NCBI RefSeq assembly: GCF_000328665.1
Contig: NC_019972.1
Coordinates: 186,001-250,000, forward strand
DNA from: Methanomethylovorans hollandica DSM 15978
GTDB lineage: Archaea > Halobacteriota > Methanosarcinia > Methanosarcinales > Methanosarcinaceae
Reading direction: 5' to 3'
DNA length: 64,000 nt
The number at the start of each line of letters is the position of its first letter. The stretch's first letter is position 1. Made by a program: the position numbers and the translations under genes. The notes under the pieces are model-generated. The model saw only the letters and a list, made by a program, of their open reading frames with translations. It was not told the DNA's origin and searched no databases. Below, one piece after another: positions 36,167-44,941 of the stretch.

Positions 36167-37470
36167 TTTGAAGAAACCTCGTTTTTTAGATTATATCTTT
36201 GTCTTAAGATATCTTTCTTATGGTAATAATTTTCAGGGAAGTCTAGTGCTTTTATCCAACACTGAGGACACATAGAGTAGCCAATACAATATTTTCCAAA
36301 TCCACGGGTTCCGTAGATATATTTTGGAGTATTGTCTGTGTCAATCAATGATTTTATTTGTTTTTCTGCTATTTCCGGGTTGTATTTTTTGTCATTAATT
36401 TGTGATTTTAGTATTTGATGGCATTCTGCTTTTGAGAAGAACCACAAGAGGGTTGAGAAAAAAGCAGTTCTTATATCATGTGGTATCTCAGAAGATTCGA
36501 TCAATTTTGCCATGCAAGGAAATTGTTTTAGTTTATGTATATCTTCTATTGTTTTGAGGGTTATTTTTGTGCTGTTCTGAATAGTTAGAGCAAAGGGATC
36601 TACTATTCTTAGTTCGGGAAATTTTCTTGAGCTTTGAGCTTTTTTGTATACTTGCATTAAGTTTCTATCATCTAATTTCAAGAGGTTGTTTTTAAATTTT
36701 TGTTCCCATACACGCTTACAGTTATATTGTTCGATTGCATCGCGTATGTCAACTATGCTAAGTGTTTTTTGAGTCAATGTATCTTTCAGGAGAATGTCTA
36801 CAGCGAATTTCAAATAGGGGTCTGCATTGTATTCATATAGTAGCCATGGTCCTTTGATATTTCCTGTTTCCAGAAGCTGATCAATAATATCCTGGAAGAT
36901 AGTTTTTATTTCATTTTTGATGCTCTGATCAATTGTTTTTTCAAAAAAAGATATCATAGTATCGAATGATAATTCAAAGTATGATGGAATTTTATCCATG
37001 TAAACATGGGGGGGAACTACAACATGGTAGTCTATTATAGCATTATCTCTTGAAAATGGAATGTTTTCGTTTATTTCTGATAATGGAATTATAAGATTAC
37101 CTTTTTCAATTGCATTTTTTCCGAATATTGCCTGGATAACCTGTTTTTTTATCGGTTTATTTTCAAGATATTCCAGAATGCTCCATGTGAATAGATTTCT
37201 GCAGTTCTTTTCGATTTGTGTCATGGATGCATTATGGAGTAACCAACCGGTGATTGAGAATAAGACATATGCATGGTCAAGTGATAAGAAATCCGTAATC
37301 GATAGGTCAGTTATATTGCCCATAAATGACATCGAGATAATCTTGTTTACAAGTGGTTTTTCGTTAAAAATATTCAAAGGTTTCAATGCACTAAACGGCT
37401 GGATGAGTTCATCACCTGTGCTTTTTTGTGCATTAAATATAGGATGAGGTTGCAATCCTGGGTTCTGCAT
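36124..37470 (-). CDS. priL: Primase large subunit, Fe-S (PriL-like)
   Basis: The 448-residue product follows the catalytic subunit gene with a 38-nt overlap. The C-terminal third carries the PriL iron-sulfur domain pattern: QFPCMAKLIESSEIPHDIRT, FFSKAECHQILKS, then GFGKYCIGYSMCPQCW, which together supply Cys ligands for a 4Fe-4S cluster. The long N-terminal part is helical and diverged from cellular PriL. PriL regulates primer start and length. An in-frame downstream gene begins within its 3' end. Identification rests on the Cys layout and the operon partner. Confidence 0.8.
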   Translation of the reverse strand: MQNPGLQPHPIFNAQKSTGDELIQPFSALKPLNIFNEKPLVNKIISMSFMGNITDLSITDFLSLDHAYVLFSITGWLLHNASMTQIEKNCRNLFTWSILEYLENKPIKKQVIQAIFGKNAIEKGNLIIPLSEINENIPFSRDNAIIDYHVVVPPHVYMDKIPSYFELSFDTMISFFEKTIDQSIKNEIKTIFQDIIDQLLETGNIKGPWLLYEYNADPYLKFAVDILLKDTLTQKTLSIVDIRDAIEQYNCKRVWEQKFKNNLLKLDDRNLMQVYKKAQSSRKFPELRIVDPFALTIQNSTKITLKTIEDIHKLKQFPCMAKLIESSEIPHDIRTAFFSTLLWFFSKAECHQILKSQINDKKYNPEIAEKQIKSLIDTDNTPKYIYGTRGFGKYCIGYSMCPQCWIKALDFPENYYHKKDILRQRYNLKNEVSSKCQTSLPVPKMITV

Positions 37471-38293
37471 TTTCTAACACTCTATAGAATGCTTTTATTG
37501 GTTCTTCTTCGGTTATTAAGGAAACTGGTTTTGTTACTGAGGCATTTAAGCTTCCTGGATATCTAAGTACTCGATTGGCATCGTTTGTTACTGTTGGATC
37601 AAGAGGTATCTGGTATTTTTGAATAAGAGTAGTTTTTATGTATTCTCTTGATGTTGTTCCAAGGTTCCAGCTGATTGGATCAGTTACATGAATATGCGTT
37701 CCCTGTCCAGAATAAAGAATATGGATACTATTTTTATTGAATCCCCATTCTATGAGGATATTTTTAAGATCAAATGCATATTGGATTGATAATAGCAGAC
37801 AATTGAAACAATACAAGTATTGGTATGGCGGTAATGATTGTATCAGAGATATTTCTGAATCAGTAGAATTCTCATATCCGGAATGAAAAGGACATAATCC
37901 GCTTTTTGCAATATTCTTTGCATCGATATCAAATGCAAGGAGCCAACCGTGGTTCTTTATGTTATTTAGTTTGAAGTATATCCCTTTGAACTGTACATTT
38001 TCAAGTACACTTTTTATAGGGTCTTTTTCTTTTATGTTCAGGCATATTGCCTGAAGGTCTTTTATGTTACTGATTGATGTATTGGTTCTTCTCAAGAAAT
38101 CTCTTGTTCCTCTGTTTGTTGAAATTGGTCTAAGCGGAGCAAATCCGAATTCTGAAATGTTCTTAGGATTAAGGTATTCGGGATTTTTATTTGCAATTTG
38201 CGGGAAAATATGCTGATAAAAATATTTAATTTCTTTTTCAGATGAGGGATTCCATGTTGATTTAATTGTTTCTGGATTGATTTGACATGTCAT
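37433..38293 (-). CDS. priS: Archaeal primase small (catalytic) subunit
   Basis: The start was set at 38293 (MTCQINPETIKSTW) because the ORF upstream of it lies in the divergent promoter region. The 286-residue product has the archaeo-eukaryotic primase motifs: WLLAFDIDAKN (metal-binding Asp pair), CPFH...CFNC (zinc knuckle), HILYSGQGTHIHV (SGxGxHxH) and DANRVLRYPGSLNASV (R.PGSL). It synthesises primers and overlaps priL by 38 nt. An A-tract plus GCACAC motif lies 15-28 nt upstream. Confidence 0.88.
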   Translation of the reverse strand: MTCQINPETIKSTWNPSSEKEIKYFYQHIFPQIANKNPEYLNPKNISEFGFAPLRPISTNRGTRDFLRRTNTSISNIKDLQAICLNIKEKDPIKSVLENVQFKGIYFKLNNIKNHGWLLAFDIDAKNIAKSGLCPFHSGYENSTDSEISLIQSLPPYQYLYCFNCLLLSIQYAFDLKNILIEWGFNKNSIHILYSGQGTHIHVTDPISWNLGTTSREYIKTTLIQKYQIPLDPTVTNDANRVLRYPGSLNASVTKPVSLITEEEPIKAFYRVLENAEPRIATSSYI

Positions 38294-38307
38294 ATTACTC
38301 AGAAAAA

Positions 38308-38321
38308 GTGTGCTTTTTTTT
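38308..38321 (-). promoter_or_regulatory. A-tract + GCACAC motif upstream of priS
   Basis: On the minus strand AAAAAAAAGCACAC lies 15-28 nt before the priS start, within the divergent region shared with the plus-strand gene. Confidence 0.45.
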
Positions 38322-38333
38322 GAAAATGGATAG

Positions 38334-38345
38334 GTATATATAATA
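38334..38345 (+). promoter_or_regulatory. TATA box of the divergent plus-strand gene
   Basis: GTATATATAATA lies about 26 nt before the ATG at 38366, which suggests a leaderless transcript and supports that start. Confidence 0.55.
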
Positions 38346-38365
38346 ACCATTTGATAGCTAATTTT

Positions 38366-39010
38366 ATGAGATTTAGTTGGGAATTCCTTCTGAATACATT
38401 TTACAATTATCCTCATGTAAGTATGATTAATGTAAAATTTAATACCCCTCTGCAATTTATGAATATATGTATTAGCGGGATATTATTATGTGAGAATATA
38501 GAACTTCAGGATAGTCCAACCTTATCCGGTACGATAGATATAGGTCAGATATCTGAATCGGGTAGCATATGTAAGATACTTGTTTCAGAATACAGTAATC
38601 ACTACCGTTCAGGGACTTATGTACATGATGAAAATGGTTTGTTATATTCATTGGACTTGAAAAAGATCTCTTTTTTCCGGAAATCTCTTAGTTCTCTGGA
38701 TGTTGAAAATATTAGAATCCTTATAGATAGAACAATGTATGAATATGATTCATGTGAAAGATTAATGCTCTGTCTGGCTACACATGTTGTTCATAATATG
38801 CATCTTGAATCAGAGGGTGGGCAGATAAAAGAGTTTTTCTTTAATGAGGTTCTTGATGAAATTCGGCTTGATAATGAGATGAATTCCCGAAATGAACTTG
38901 AAGAAAAGATTCTAAAAGCTCGGCCATTGCTTTCGGAAAATGTTGTTCAGGACTTGATTGATTATATTATTTCAATAGGTGCTTTTGTGCCTATAGATCC
39001 TGTAATTTGA
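38366..39010 (+). CDS. Unknown protein divergent from priS
   Basis: The start was set at 38366 (MRFSWEFLLNTFYNYP) by the TATA box 26 nt upstream; the frame extends five codons further. The 214-residue product has a beta-rich N-terminal half (MINVKFNTPLQFMNICISGI, SGTIDIGQISESGSICKILV) that could be an OB-like or barrel fold, and a helical C-terminal half (SSLDVENIRILIDRTMYEYD, ENVVQDLIDYIISIG) with wHTH-like spacing. No family is recognised. It converges on the VWA gene with a 2-bp gap. Confidence 0.55.
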   Translation: MRFSWEFLLNTFYNYPHVSMINVKFNTPLQFMNICISGILLCENIELQDSPTLSGTIDIGQISESGSICKILVSEYSNHYRSGTYVHDENGLLYSLDLKKISFFRKSLSSLDVENIRILIDRTMYEYDSCERLMLCLATHVVHNMHLESEGGQIKEFFFNEVLDEIRLDNEMNSRNELEEKILKARPLLSENVVQDLIDYIISIGAFVPIDPVI

Positions 39011-39012
39011 TT

Positions 39013-40629
39013 TCAGGACAGGCTCATTATATTGCTAATAACCAGATCTGAATAGTTTTGGTCTGTTGGAATAGAATAAGCTTTTGTGATTACTGGTTTT
39101 ATAGCTTTTTTAAATTCACTTGTAAATTCCTTCCCTATGCAATAAAGAAAGATATTATTTTTATTGTTCTTGATCTCAGATAATAGTCTGTATGTTTCTT
39201 TCTGAATAAGTGAATTGTTGGATTCATCTGTTAGAATGAAGATAGCATTTCCTGATCCTAGTTTACTGATATATTTAATCGTAGAATGTATATTTGTTCC
39301 ATATCCGGTTGCTTCCATTTTTGACATTATCTCTTCGTTTTGATAATAATCTCTGCTTTTTGCTATGTGCAGAGTAATGCTATCATTAAATTCAATCAAT
39401 GAAACAGGCCATTCTTTTCTTTTTGATGCTGCATTTATAGCTATGATAGCATCGATCATCCTTTCTGTTGGTACTCCTGACATACTGCCACTTGTATCAG
39501 CAACTATTACAATATGGGGTTTGTTCTTCAGTGATGATTGTTTAGGTACCTTAATTTCTGATATTCTCTTAGTAGTTATATCAGGAATTAGTATCCCAAA
39601 TGTGTTTAGTGTTCCTATCAAATCGAGTTCCTGGAATGAATGATTCGAATTCCATGTTCCTGTAGATTTTAGTTGTTTTTGATAATTAGATTGTGATGCC
39701 GATATTAGAGGTAGAGCTATTTTTTTAGCTCTTCTTTTACGGAACTCTTGTTTTAGATCTTTACCGAGATTTTTATTGGGATTTAAGTCATCGTATATAT
39801 CTGATAATTTATCTGCTACTTTTTCTATGTCTTCCTTTGTCAGTTTTCTTTCAAGTGGTAGTGATGGATTAAGGATTTTTTTATTATTTTTACCGTTTCC
39901 ATTTTGAGTATTATTGCCATGTTCTTTGTTTTCAGAGTCCGTTTCTTGTTCATCTAACCCGGATGACTGTTCTTCATTCCCTCTTGGTGTTGATTTTGGA
40001 ATTGATGAATCGTACCAGTTTTTGAATATCCTAGCAAGTTCAATGAGTCTTTTTTCAAATGCCCTTTGATCAGTGTATAACAGATCAAATATATTTTGTT
40101 CTGTAATTCCTAATTGGTAGCTATGTCCGTAATAATCGTATACCATAGCAACATTCAGGTTTTGAAAAATAGTATCGGGGGAAATGTCTTCATCTGAGAA
40201 TTTCCATGGCCTTAATTCCTCAAGTCCATAAATATACGTATCTTGCCATTCCATTTCCAGAAGGTTTATGCGATCAATTAGTAGATCGTATATTATATTC
40301 AAGAATTCAGGAACATGTTTTTTTTCAATTCCTTCGTTTTTTGAAATTGCAATATGTAGTTCTTGTTCTACAGTTGTTCCTGGGAAAAGAGTACGATGAG
40401 ATGTTTCATGAGCAAGAACAGTTTTGATAGTATTCTGACTAAAGTTCTGTACTAATCCATTTGAAAGATAGATTATGGAATAGCCCTGACAAGCAATAGT
40501 ATCTCCAATATCAGCAATTTCACAGTTTATATGAGGGAGTTTGTAGTGATCCAGTACATATCTTAAAAATAAATTATACTCTGGCAGGAGGGTTGTTCTT
40601 ACTGGAGTAGATGAATTATTATGAGACAT
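39013..40629 (-). CDS. HExxH metallopeptidase-like / VWA fusion protein
   Basis: The 538-residue product has a zinc-peptidase-like N-terminus with LAHETSHRTLFPGT (HExxH, about residues 68-82) and a downstream Glu-rich helix. A charged linker with Asn/Lys/Gly follows (about 215-280). The C-terminal VWA domain (about 370-530) has an intact MIDAS: VADTSGSMSG (DxSxS), a Thr in TGYGTN and LTDESN. This matches the metallopeptidase-plus-VWA architecture that pairs with MoxR AAA ATPases, and a MoxR-like gene lies at 26992. It would form a chaperone-like complex that remodels or cleaves a target. Confidence 0.75.
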   Translation of the reverse strand: MSHNNSSTPVRTTLLPEYNLFLRYVLDHYKLPHINCEIADIGDTIACQGYSIIYLSNGLVQNFSQNTIKTVLAHETSHRTLFPGTTVEQELHIAISKNEGIEKKHVPEFLNIIYDLLIDRINLLEMEWQDTYIYGLEELRPWKFSDEDISPDTIFQNLNVAMVYDYYGHSYQLGITEQNIFDLLYTDQRAFEKRLIELARIFKNWYDSSIPKSTPRGNEEQSSGLDEQETDSENKEHGNNTQNGNGKNNKKILNPSLPLERKLTKEDIEKVADKLSDIYDDLNPNKNLGKDLKQEFRKRRAKKIALPLISASQSNYQKQLKSTGTWNSNHSFQELDLIGTLNTFGILIPDITTKRISEIKVPKQSSLKNKPHIVIVADTSGSMSGVPTERMIDAIIAINAASKRKEWPVSLIEFNDSITLHIAKSRDYYQNEEIMSKMEATGYGTNIHSTIKYISKLGSGNAIFILTDESNNSLIQKETYRLLSEIKNNKNNIFLYCIGKEFTSEFKKAIKPVITKAYSIPTDQNYSDLVISNIMSLS

Positions 40630-40719
40630 ATTAGGAGATCCTATTTGTGGTGCTTTTGTTAGTTCTCAATACGGGGTGCAAGTCAGAAAGATTCTGTTGC
40701 TGAAGCAGTCAGTTTTACA

Positions 40720-42068
40720 GTCAACTACCCCACCCTGCCAGCCTTCGGCTGTCGATGATGGGACTTGAATGTCAATTATGCATTCGTCTGGGTGGCTGAC
40801 AGACACCCCTGAGATAACGAGATATACCCGAAATCCCTTGTTCTTCTTTCGATATTCATCGAAGCATTCAGATCTGCATTGTTCTCATATCCGCATTTTT
40901 TACATATGAATTTCAACCGATTCCTGTTGGTATTGGAAATATGATTACATCGGTTGCATTCCTGTGAAGTATGAGCAGGGTCCACAAAGTGGACTTTTAT
41001 TCCTGCTTCTTTTGCTTTGTATGTAATGAAATCCTGCAGTTGTCTGTATGTCCAGCTACTTTGATGATAGCGTTTGTCTTTACGAACTTTCCTTACTTTG
41101 TTCTCACGAATACCTTTTAGGTCCTCTAATCCTATCAAAAAAACCTTGTTCTCAATGGCGAATTTAATAATTTGTTTTGATATCATATGGTTTACATGTC
41201 GCATAAGACGTTTCTCTTTATCAGAAAGATGTTTGATCATTTTTCTTGCTGACAAAGTTCCCTTCGATTGTAACCTTTTTCGCATTGACATGTATTGGTT
41301 TCTGATATCTTTGATATGACCTCCTGCAAAGAACCTGCAGTTCTTTTCAGTGGTTGATGCAACAGCAAGGTAGTTCATTCCCAAGTCAATACCCATGTAA
41401 TTGGATGAGTATTCCAGTTCTTTTTCTGGAACTTCCTTTTCAATGGACAGATGGAAAGAATGATTACTATCCTTATGTCTTACAACTTTGGATGCTGTGA
41501 ATTTCCATGTACCATCGAAGTATTGCTGTGCATTATCATAACTTTGTATCTTATATGGTTTCCTCCCATTATTAATGGTTGTAATAGCAACTAAATCCTG
41601 ACTTATACTAAAATCTCTTTTGTAGGAAAGCGTCATCGAATACGGACTGAATGTTATTTCCTTCCAGATCACTTTTCTTTCCTTAATCTGTTCTTTCAAG
41701 GTTTTGTAGCATCCTGATACTTGTCTTGGGATATTACAACTCATCTGGGATTTCAGTCCGATAACTTCCCGAAGATATCCGTAAACGATTTTCTGCAACT
41801 TATAAGAACCAATTGTTTTTCCGTTCTGAAAAACAACAGAAGAAGCATAGTTCATTCCATCCGAATACTTTTGCATGGTCTCTACCAGATCGTTATCTGG
41901 ATTTACTATTTTCAGAATAACAGTTTTAGTCAGGATCATGCAATAACCTTCTTTCAGAGATTTCAGTATATTGTTTGCATTTTTGTTAGAAAATCGTTAG
42001 TAGTATAATGGTTTTTATGTTATAAATACCTTAATGTTAGTTGGAGTGACGCATTCCTGCTCTAATAG
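40720..42068 (-). mobile_element. IS200/IS605-group TnpB element, copy 2 (no tnpA)
   Basis: The ends match copy 1: preceded by TTTCAA, starting CTATTA and ending TAGTTGAC. Compared with copy 1, the left end lacks about 36 nt that hold the left hairpin, with AGGA words at the deletion edges. The element may therefore be unable to move. A right-end hairpin (GACAGCCGAAGGCTG) is present. It inserted near the 3' end of a small ORF behind the recJ-like gene. Without it that ORF would read ...LLSLISM and stop. Confidence 0.8.
40776..41939 (-). CDS. tnpB: TnpB RNA-guided nuclease (IS605 OrfB), copy 2
   Basis: The 387-residue product is colinear with copy 1. RuvC residues are in place (GIDLGMNYLAVAS, LIGLEDLKG, NADLNASMNIERR), as is the zinc ribbon (CNRCNH...CKKCGYE). 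The first about 215 residues are almost identical to copy 1, while the last about 170 differ at roughly a quarter of positions, so one copy looks like a recombinant. Frame and catalytic residues are intact even though the left end has lost its hairpin. Confidence 0.9.
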   Translation of the reverse strand: MILTKTVILKIVNPDNDLVETMQKYSDGMNYASSVVFQNGKTIGSYKLQKIVYGYLREVIGLKSQMSCNIPRQVSGCYKTLKEQIKERKVIWKEITFSPYSMTLSYKRDFSISQDLVAITTINNGRKPYKIQSYDNAQQYFDGTWKFTASKVVRHKDSNHSFHLSIEKEVPEKELEYSSNYMGIDLGMNYLAVASTTEKNCRFFAGGHIKDIRNQYMSMRKRLQSKGTLSARKMIKHLSDKEKRLMRHVNHMISKQIIKFAIENKVFLIGLEDLKGIRENKVRKVRKDKRYHQSSWTYRQLQDFITYKAKEAGIKVHFVDPAHTSQECNRCNHISNTNRNRLKFICKKCGYENNADLNASMNIERRTRDFGYISLSQGCLSATQTNA

Positions 42069-42207
42069 TTGAAATCAAAGATAATAAGATCTGGTTAATA
42101 TCATTTGGTGATACCTGAATTTTTCTGGCATTCGAAAAATTTTTTGCAATTATGGAATCATCCATTACTGCAATGTATCTTGGATACGAATAATTAACAA
42201 TAACCAT
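42037..42207 (-). CDS. Small ORF behind recJ-like gene, tail altered by TnpB element
   Basis: The frame starts 7 nt after the recJ-like stop with MVIVNYSYPRYIAVMDDSI and now reads into the element, ending ...RAGMRHSN (56 residues). Without the element it would end at 47 residues. It resembles no family clearly. In archaeal chromosomes DHH-type genes can neighbour the KEOPS subunit gene pcc1, but the match here is too weak to claim. Confidence 0.4.
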   Translation of the reverse strand: MVIVNYSYPRYIAVMDDSIIAKNFSNARKIQVSPNDINQILLSLISTIRAGMRHSN

Positions 42208-42214
42208 GGTTATC

Positions 42215-43609
42215 TCAGCCTGAACCTATTTGTTGACTTATCATAATATTCATTTTCTCGAGGAATTGATCCATTGTTCCGTATGGAATTGTTGCTCCTG
42301 CGGCAATATCGTGTCCTCCTCCAGCTCCTCCGAGTTCTTTGCATACTACCTCGAGTGCTTCAGAAAGATTCAGGCCTTTGTTAACAAGTATCTGTGTTCC
42401 TCTTGATGATACTTTGTGACCGTCTTCCTTATTTGAAAATGCAAAGATTGGCAGATTCCGGTTGTAAGATGAATGAATCATTCCTGCAACTATGCCTACT
42501 ATAGTTTCAGGGATCTTATCCTTGGCATCAAAGTACTGAATATGTGATAATTCAATTACACCATTTGTATTTTTAACATAATTGATTCCATCTACCAGGT
42601 TCTTCCTGTGTTCCTGCAGAAGAGTAGAAGCACGGCTATAATATTCCCCACGATCTCCAAGACAAACTGCAAAACCAATTTCAGCTTGCATATATCTTCC
42701 AGTTGCATTCAGAAGTGTACTAAATTCCATTGCATCTCTGGTTTCAGTTCCTTCTCTTTCCTGGACGAGTTCATAGCATTCTGTGATTATTCTGTCCATA
42801 TTTGCTTTTGGAACATTATGCCCAATTGAATATTCAATAATAGCAGAAATGACTTTTCTTTTATCTGCTATTTCGAGATCAATCCATCTTTTCCATCTTT
42901 CATCTTTTGCAAGCGGAAAATGAAGACTACCCAAGAATTCAATGCAGCCATCTTCGTTTCCAGTGAGCCCCGGTAGATAAGGATCCGTTGAGAACTGGAT
43001 CATTTTGTGTATGGGTCGTGTCTGCTTTCCATATAAAGAAAGATCCATTTTTGCCATTACGTGCTCAGGATTTGCTTTAAGGATTTCTTCGTTCAAACTT
43101 ACAAGTTTTCCGTATTTTCTGTATTGTAGGTCTCCGATACATCCTACAATAGCAAGGCTTGCAAGGTCTCGGTTATCACCAAGTTCATTTGCAAGAATAT
43201 ATGTTGTCCCTGAACCACTTAGTTCATAGGAACCATTTGCACCAACAAGATGTGGATTTAGGTGGTGGGAATGTTGTCCTTGGGGCCTGTGATGATCGGA
43301 TATTACTGCGTTTAGTCCATAGTTAATAATATGTTCTATTTGACCACTGCCAAGATCGGTGAATATAACAAGATCATGGTTTTCTTCTGATAATTCTTTT
43401 ACTATCTTTTCATCAAGTTGTTTTACGAATTGCATTTCATAATCTATTCCAGCTCTTTCAAGAGCTCTTGCTATTATAGCTGCTGATGTAATTCCATCGG
43501 CATCAATGTGTGATACACAATGGACGTGCGAATAGTTTCTTATTTCTTTGGCACACTCGATTGCGATTTTTTGTAGAGCAAGATATTTTTCTGATGACAT
43601 ATGTATCAC
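42215..43609 (-). CDS. RecJ-like DHH-family nuclease (archaeal GAN/RecJ type)
   Basis: The 464-residue product has the DHH motifs HVSHIDADGITSAAIIARAL (motif I, Asp), VIFTDLGSGQ (motif II), AVISDHHRPQG (the DHH triad) and SLAIVGCIGDLQ (motif IV). A DHHA1-like C-terminus carries GGAGGGHDIAAGATIP. Archaeal proteins of this kind are single-strand exonucleases that associate with the replicative helicase complex, and some also act on RNA. The start may be MSSEKYL (43600) rather than MIHM. The small ORF behind it is close enough for coupling. Confidence 0.88.
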   Translation of the reverse strand: MIHMSSEKYLALQKIAIECAKEIRNYSHVHCVSHIDADGITSAAIIARALERAGIDYEMQFVKQLDEKIVKELSEENHDLVIFTDLGSGQIEHIINYGLNAVISDHHRPQGQHSHHLNPHLVGANGSYELSGSGTTYILANELGDNRDLASLAIVGCIGDLQYRKYGKLVSLNEEILKANPEHVMAKMDLSLYGKQTRPIHKMIQFSTDPYLPGLTGNEDGCIEFLGSLHFPLAKDERWKRWIDLEIADKRKVISAIIEYSIGHNVPKANMDRIITECYELVQEREGTETRDAMEFSTLLNATGRYMQAEIGFAVCLGDRGEYYSRASTLLQEHRKNLVDGINYVKNTNGVIELSHIQYFDAKDKIPETIVGIVAGMIHSSYNRNLPIFAFSNKEDGHKVSSRGTQILVNKGLNLSEALEVVCKELGGAGGGHDIAAGATIPYGTMDQFLEKMNIMISQQIGSG

Positions 43610-43736
43610 GAATTTCTTTTTTTTGAGTTATATGTTTTACTACTGCATCATATTCGGATAAGACAATTCCGGTGTAGGGATTTGTGATATTAGTTCACTT
43701 AAGAATGCTAAAATAATGTTAGTTGTATGTTTTTTT

Positions 43737-43997
43737 TTAAGTATTTGGTTTTAGTGATGAATTTTCTTGTATGGGAAGTGTTTCTGCCATTATTTTTTTC
43801 GTGTATGTATTTGTCCAAAAAGTATGTTCAATCGATCTGTTGTTAACAGTTTGAGTGTATGTATCCAGTGATTCGAAACTATGTTGTTGAAGGAATTTTT
43901 TAATCCTTTTTTCAATACTGTCTTTGTTTGGTGTAGAGAAAATATCAATGGTTTTTCCATCATGATACTCTACGAAAACAAATACATTATCTTCCAT
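43737..43997 (-). CDS. Small unknown protein
   Basis: The 86-residue product starts with a beta-like stretch (MEDNVFVFVEYHDGKTIDIF) and a helix (NKDSIEKRIKKFLQQHSFES), then a beta strand and a polar tail. No family is recognised. A GAGGA ribosome site precedes the ATG. It lies 26 bp after the PIP-box gene at 44024 and is probably in one transcript with it. Confidence 0.5.
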   Translation of the reverse strand: MEDNVFVFVEYHDGKTIDIFSTPNKDSIEKRIKKFLQQHSFESLDTYTQTVNNRSIEHTFWTNTYTKKIMAETLPIQENSSLKPNT

Positions 43998-44023
43998 TAT
44001 ACATTCCTCTTGTTTTGAGTAAC

Positions 44024-44590
44024 TTAGAAGCAGAATAGTGTCGTCTGATGCATATTTGTATTTTGATATTTGTGATTAAAAATTGTAGTAGGTATGGATT
44101 GTTCTGGATCAGGAAATTCTGTGTCTATTACTTCAGTTTCGTCATCCATGAAACCCTGATTAATCAAATTAATAGCAAACATTCTCTGGAAGGAATCAAA
44201 ACTATCTTTGTTGTATGGACTGACACGCCTCTTTCCATTTTCATCTATTTTGCTGACAATGGTTATTCCTGAGATATAGGGGCCATTAATGAAATGTAGA
44301 GGGCGTTGTTCAATTAATTCTGGATACCAGAAACCATTGTTATAATCAAATACTAAAATTGGATCGCTAATTGAATCTTCGTTTTGTCTGTTATAGTGTC
44401 CTGAAAATATCTGTGATCCACATTTCTCCATCACAAGGTCAAGATATGGTTTGTTTCCAATTTTTAGGTACCATTCTTTTCCCAGTTCCTTTTCTTGAAC
44501 TCCGTGTTTTAGAAGGATTGTCTCAATGACATTCTGGAAAAGATATTTTCCATTTTTTCCTATTTTAGAACGGGTATCGAGTTTGGACAT
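44024..44590 (-). CDS. Unknown protein with C-terminal PIP box
   Basis: The 188-residue product ends HQTTLFCF, which fits the archaeal PCNA-interacting peptide Q-x-x-L-F-x-F at the extreme C-terminus. The body is a mixed alpha/beta fold with DTRSKIGKNGKYLFQNVIET at the start and conserved-looking YLDLVMEKCG, VFDYNNGFWYPELIE and GPYISGITIVSKIDENGKRR. No nuclease motif is sure. The tail suggests it works at the fork or in repair. An A-tract plus GCAAAC motif lies 21-32 nt upstream of the ATG. Confidence 0.6.
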   Translation of the reverse strand: MSKLDTRSKIGKNGKYLFQNVIETILLKHGVQEKELGKEWYLKIGNKPYLDLVMEKCGSQIFSGHYNRQNEDSISDPILVFDYNNGFWYPELIEQRPLHFINGPYISGITIVSKIDENGKRRVSPYNKDSFDSFQRMFAINLINQGFMDDETEVIDTEFPDPEQSIPTTIFNHKYQNTNMHQTTLFCF

Positions 44591-44610
44591 ATCGTATCAC
44601 TTATTACACA

Positions 44611-44622
44611 GTTTGCTTTTTT
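44611..44622 (-). promoter_or_regulatory. A-tract + GCAAAC motif
   Basis: On the minus strand AAAAAAGCAAAC lies 21-32 nt before the start of the PIP-box gene at 44590. Confidence 0.45.
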
Positions 44623-44824
44623 GTAGTGGTAATTAAATTACATAACAATTAAATAAATAATGTGTTGTGTGGGTGTGTTTTTTTATGCCCTCTCTTGGAA
44701 TAACTTTTATTTGTGTAAACCAACGCGTATTGCTTATATATAGGCTGTTAAATAATAGAGACTGTTTTAACTTATATTAAGGTTCTATTAAGCTATTAAC
44801 TGATATGGGTAAAAAAATCGATAT

Positions 44825-44837
44825 GTTTATATATGAG
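44825..44837 (+). promoter_or_regulatory. TATA box before leader ORF and FilR-like regulator
   Basis: GTTTATATATGAG lies about 30 nt upstream of the ATG at 44861. Another TATA-like stretch (TGCTTATATATAGG) is at 44731-44743. The gap 44623-44860 otherwise holds no gene. Confidence 0.45.
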
Positions 44838-44860
44838 TCAAACACTTTATATTGATGATC

Positions 44861-44941
44861 ATGAATAATACTTCAAATATTAATGTTGGTTGTATTGAGA
44901 CATTTATATTTGTAATTTACTTATACACGGTGGTTTTATAA
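44861..44941 (+). CDS. 26-codon hydrophobic leader ORF
   Basis: The ORF MNNTSNINVGCIETFIFVIY... ends in TAA directly followed by the ATG of the regulator gene. It starts about 30 nt after a TATA box, so translation could begin near the 5' end of the message. A GGTGG ribosome site for the regulator lies inside its 3' end. Such an arrangement could couple or attenuate regulator synthesis. Chance is not excluded. Confidence 0.35.
   Translation: MNNTSNINVGCIETFIFVIYLYTVVL

Noticed and set aside
42037-42207. Small ORF behind the recJ-like gene as KEOPS subunit Pcc1
   Set aside because: Only gene order and a few hydrophobic positions support this; the protein is too short and the match too weak.
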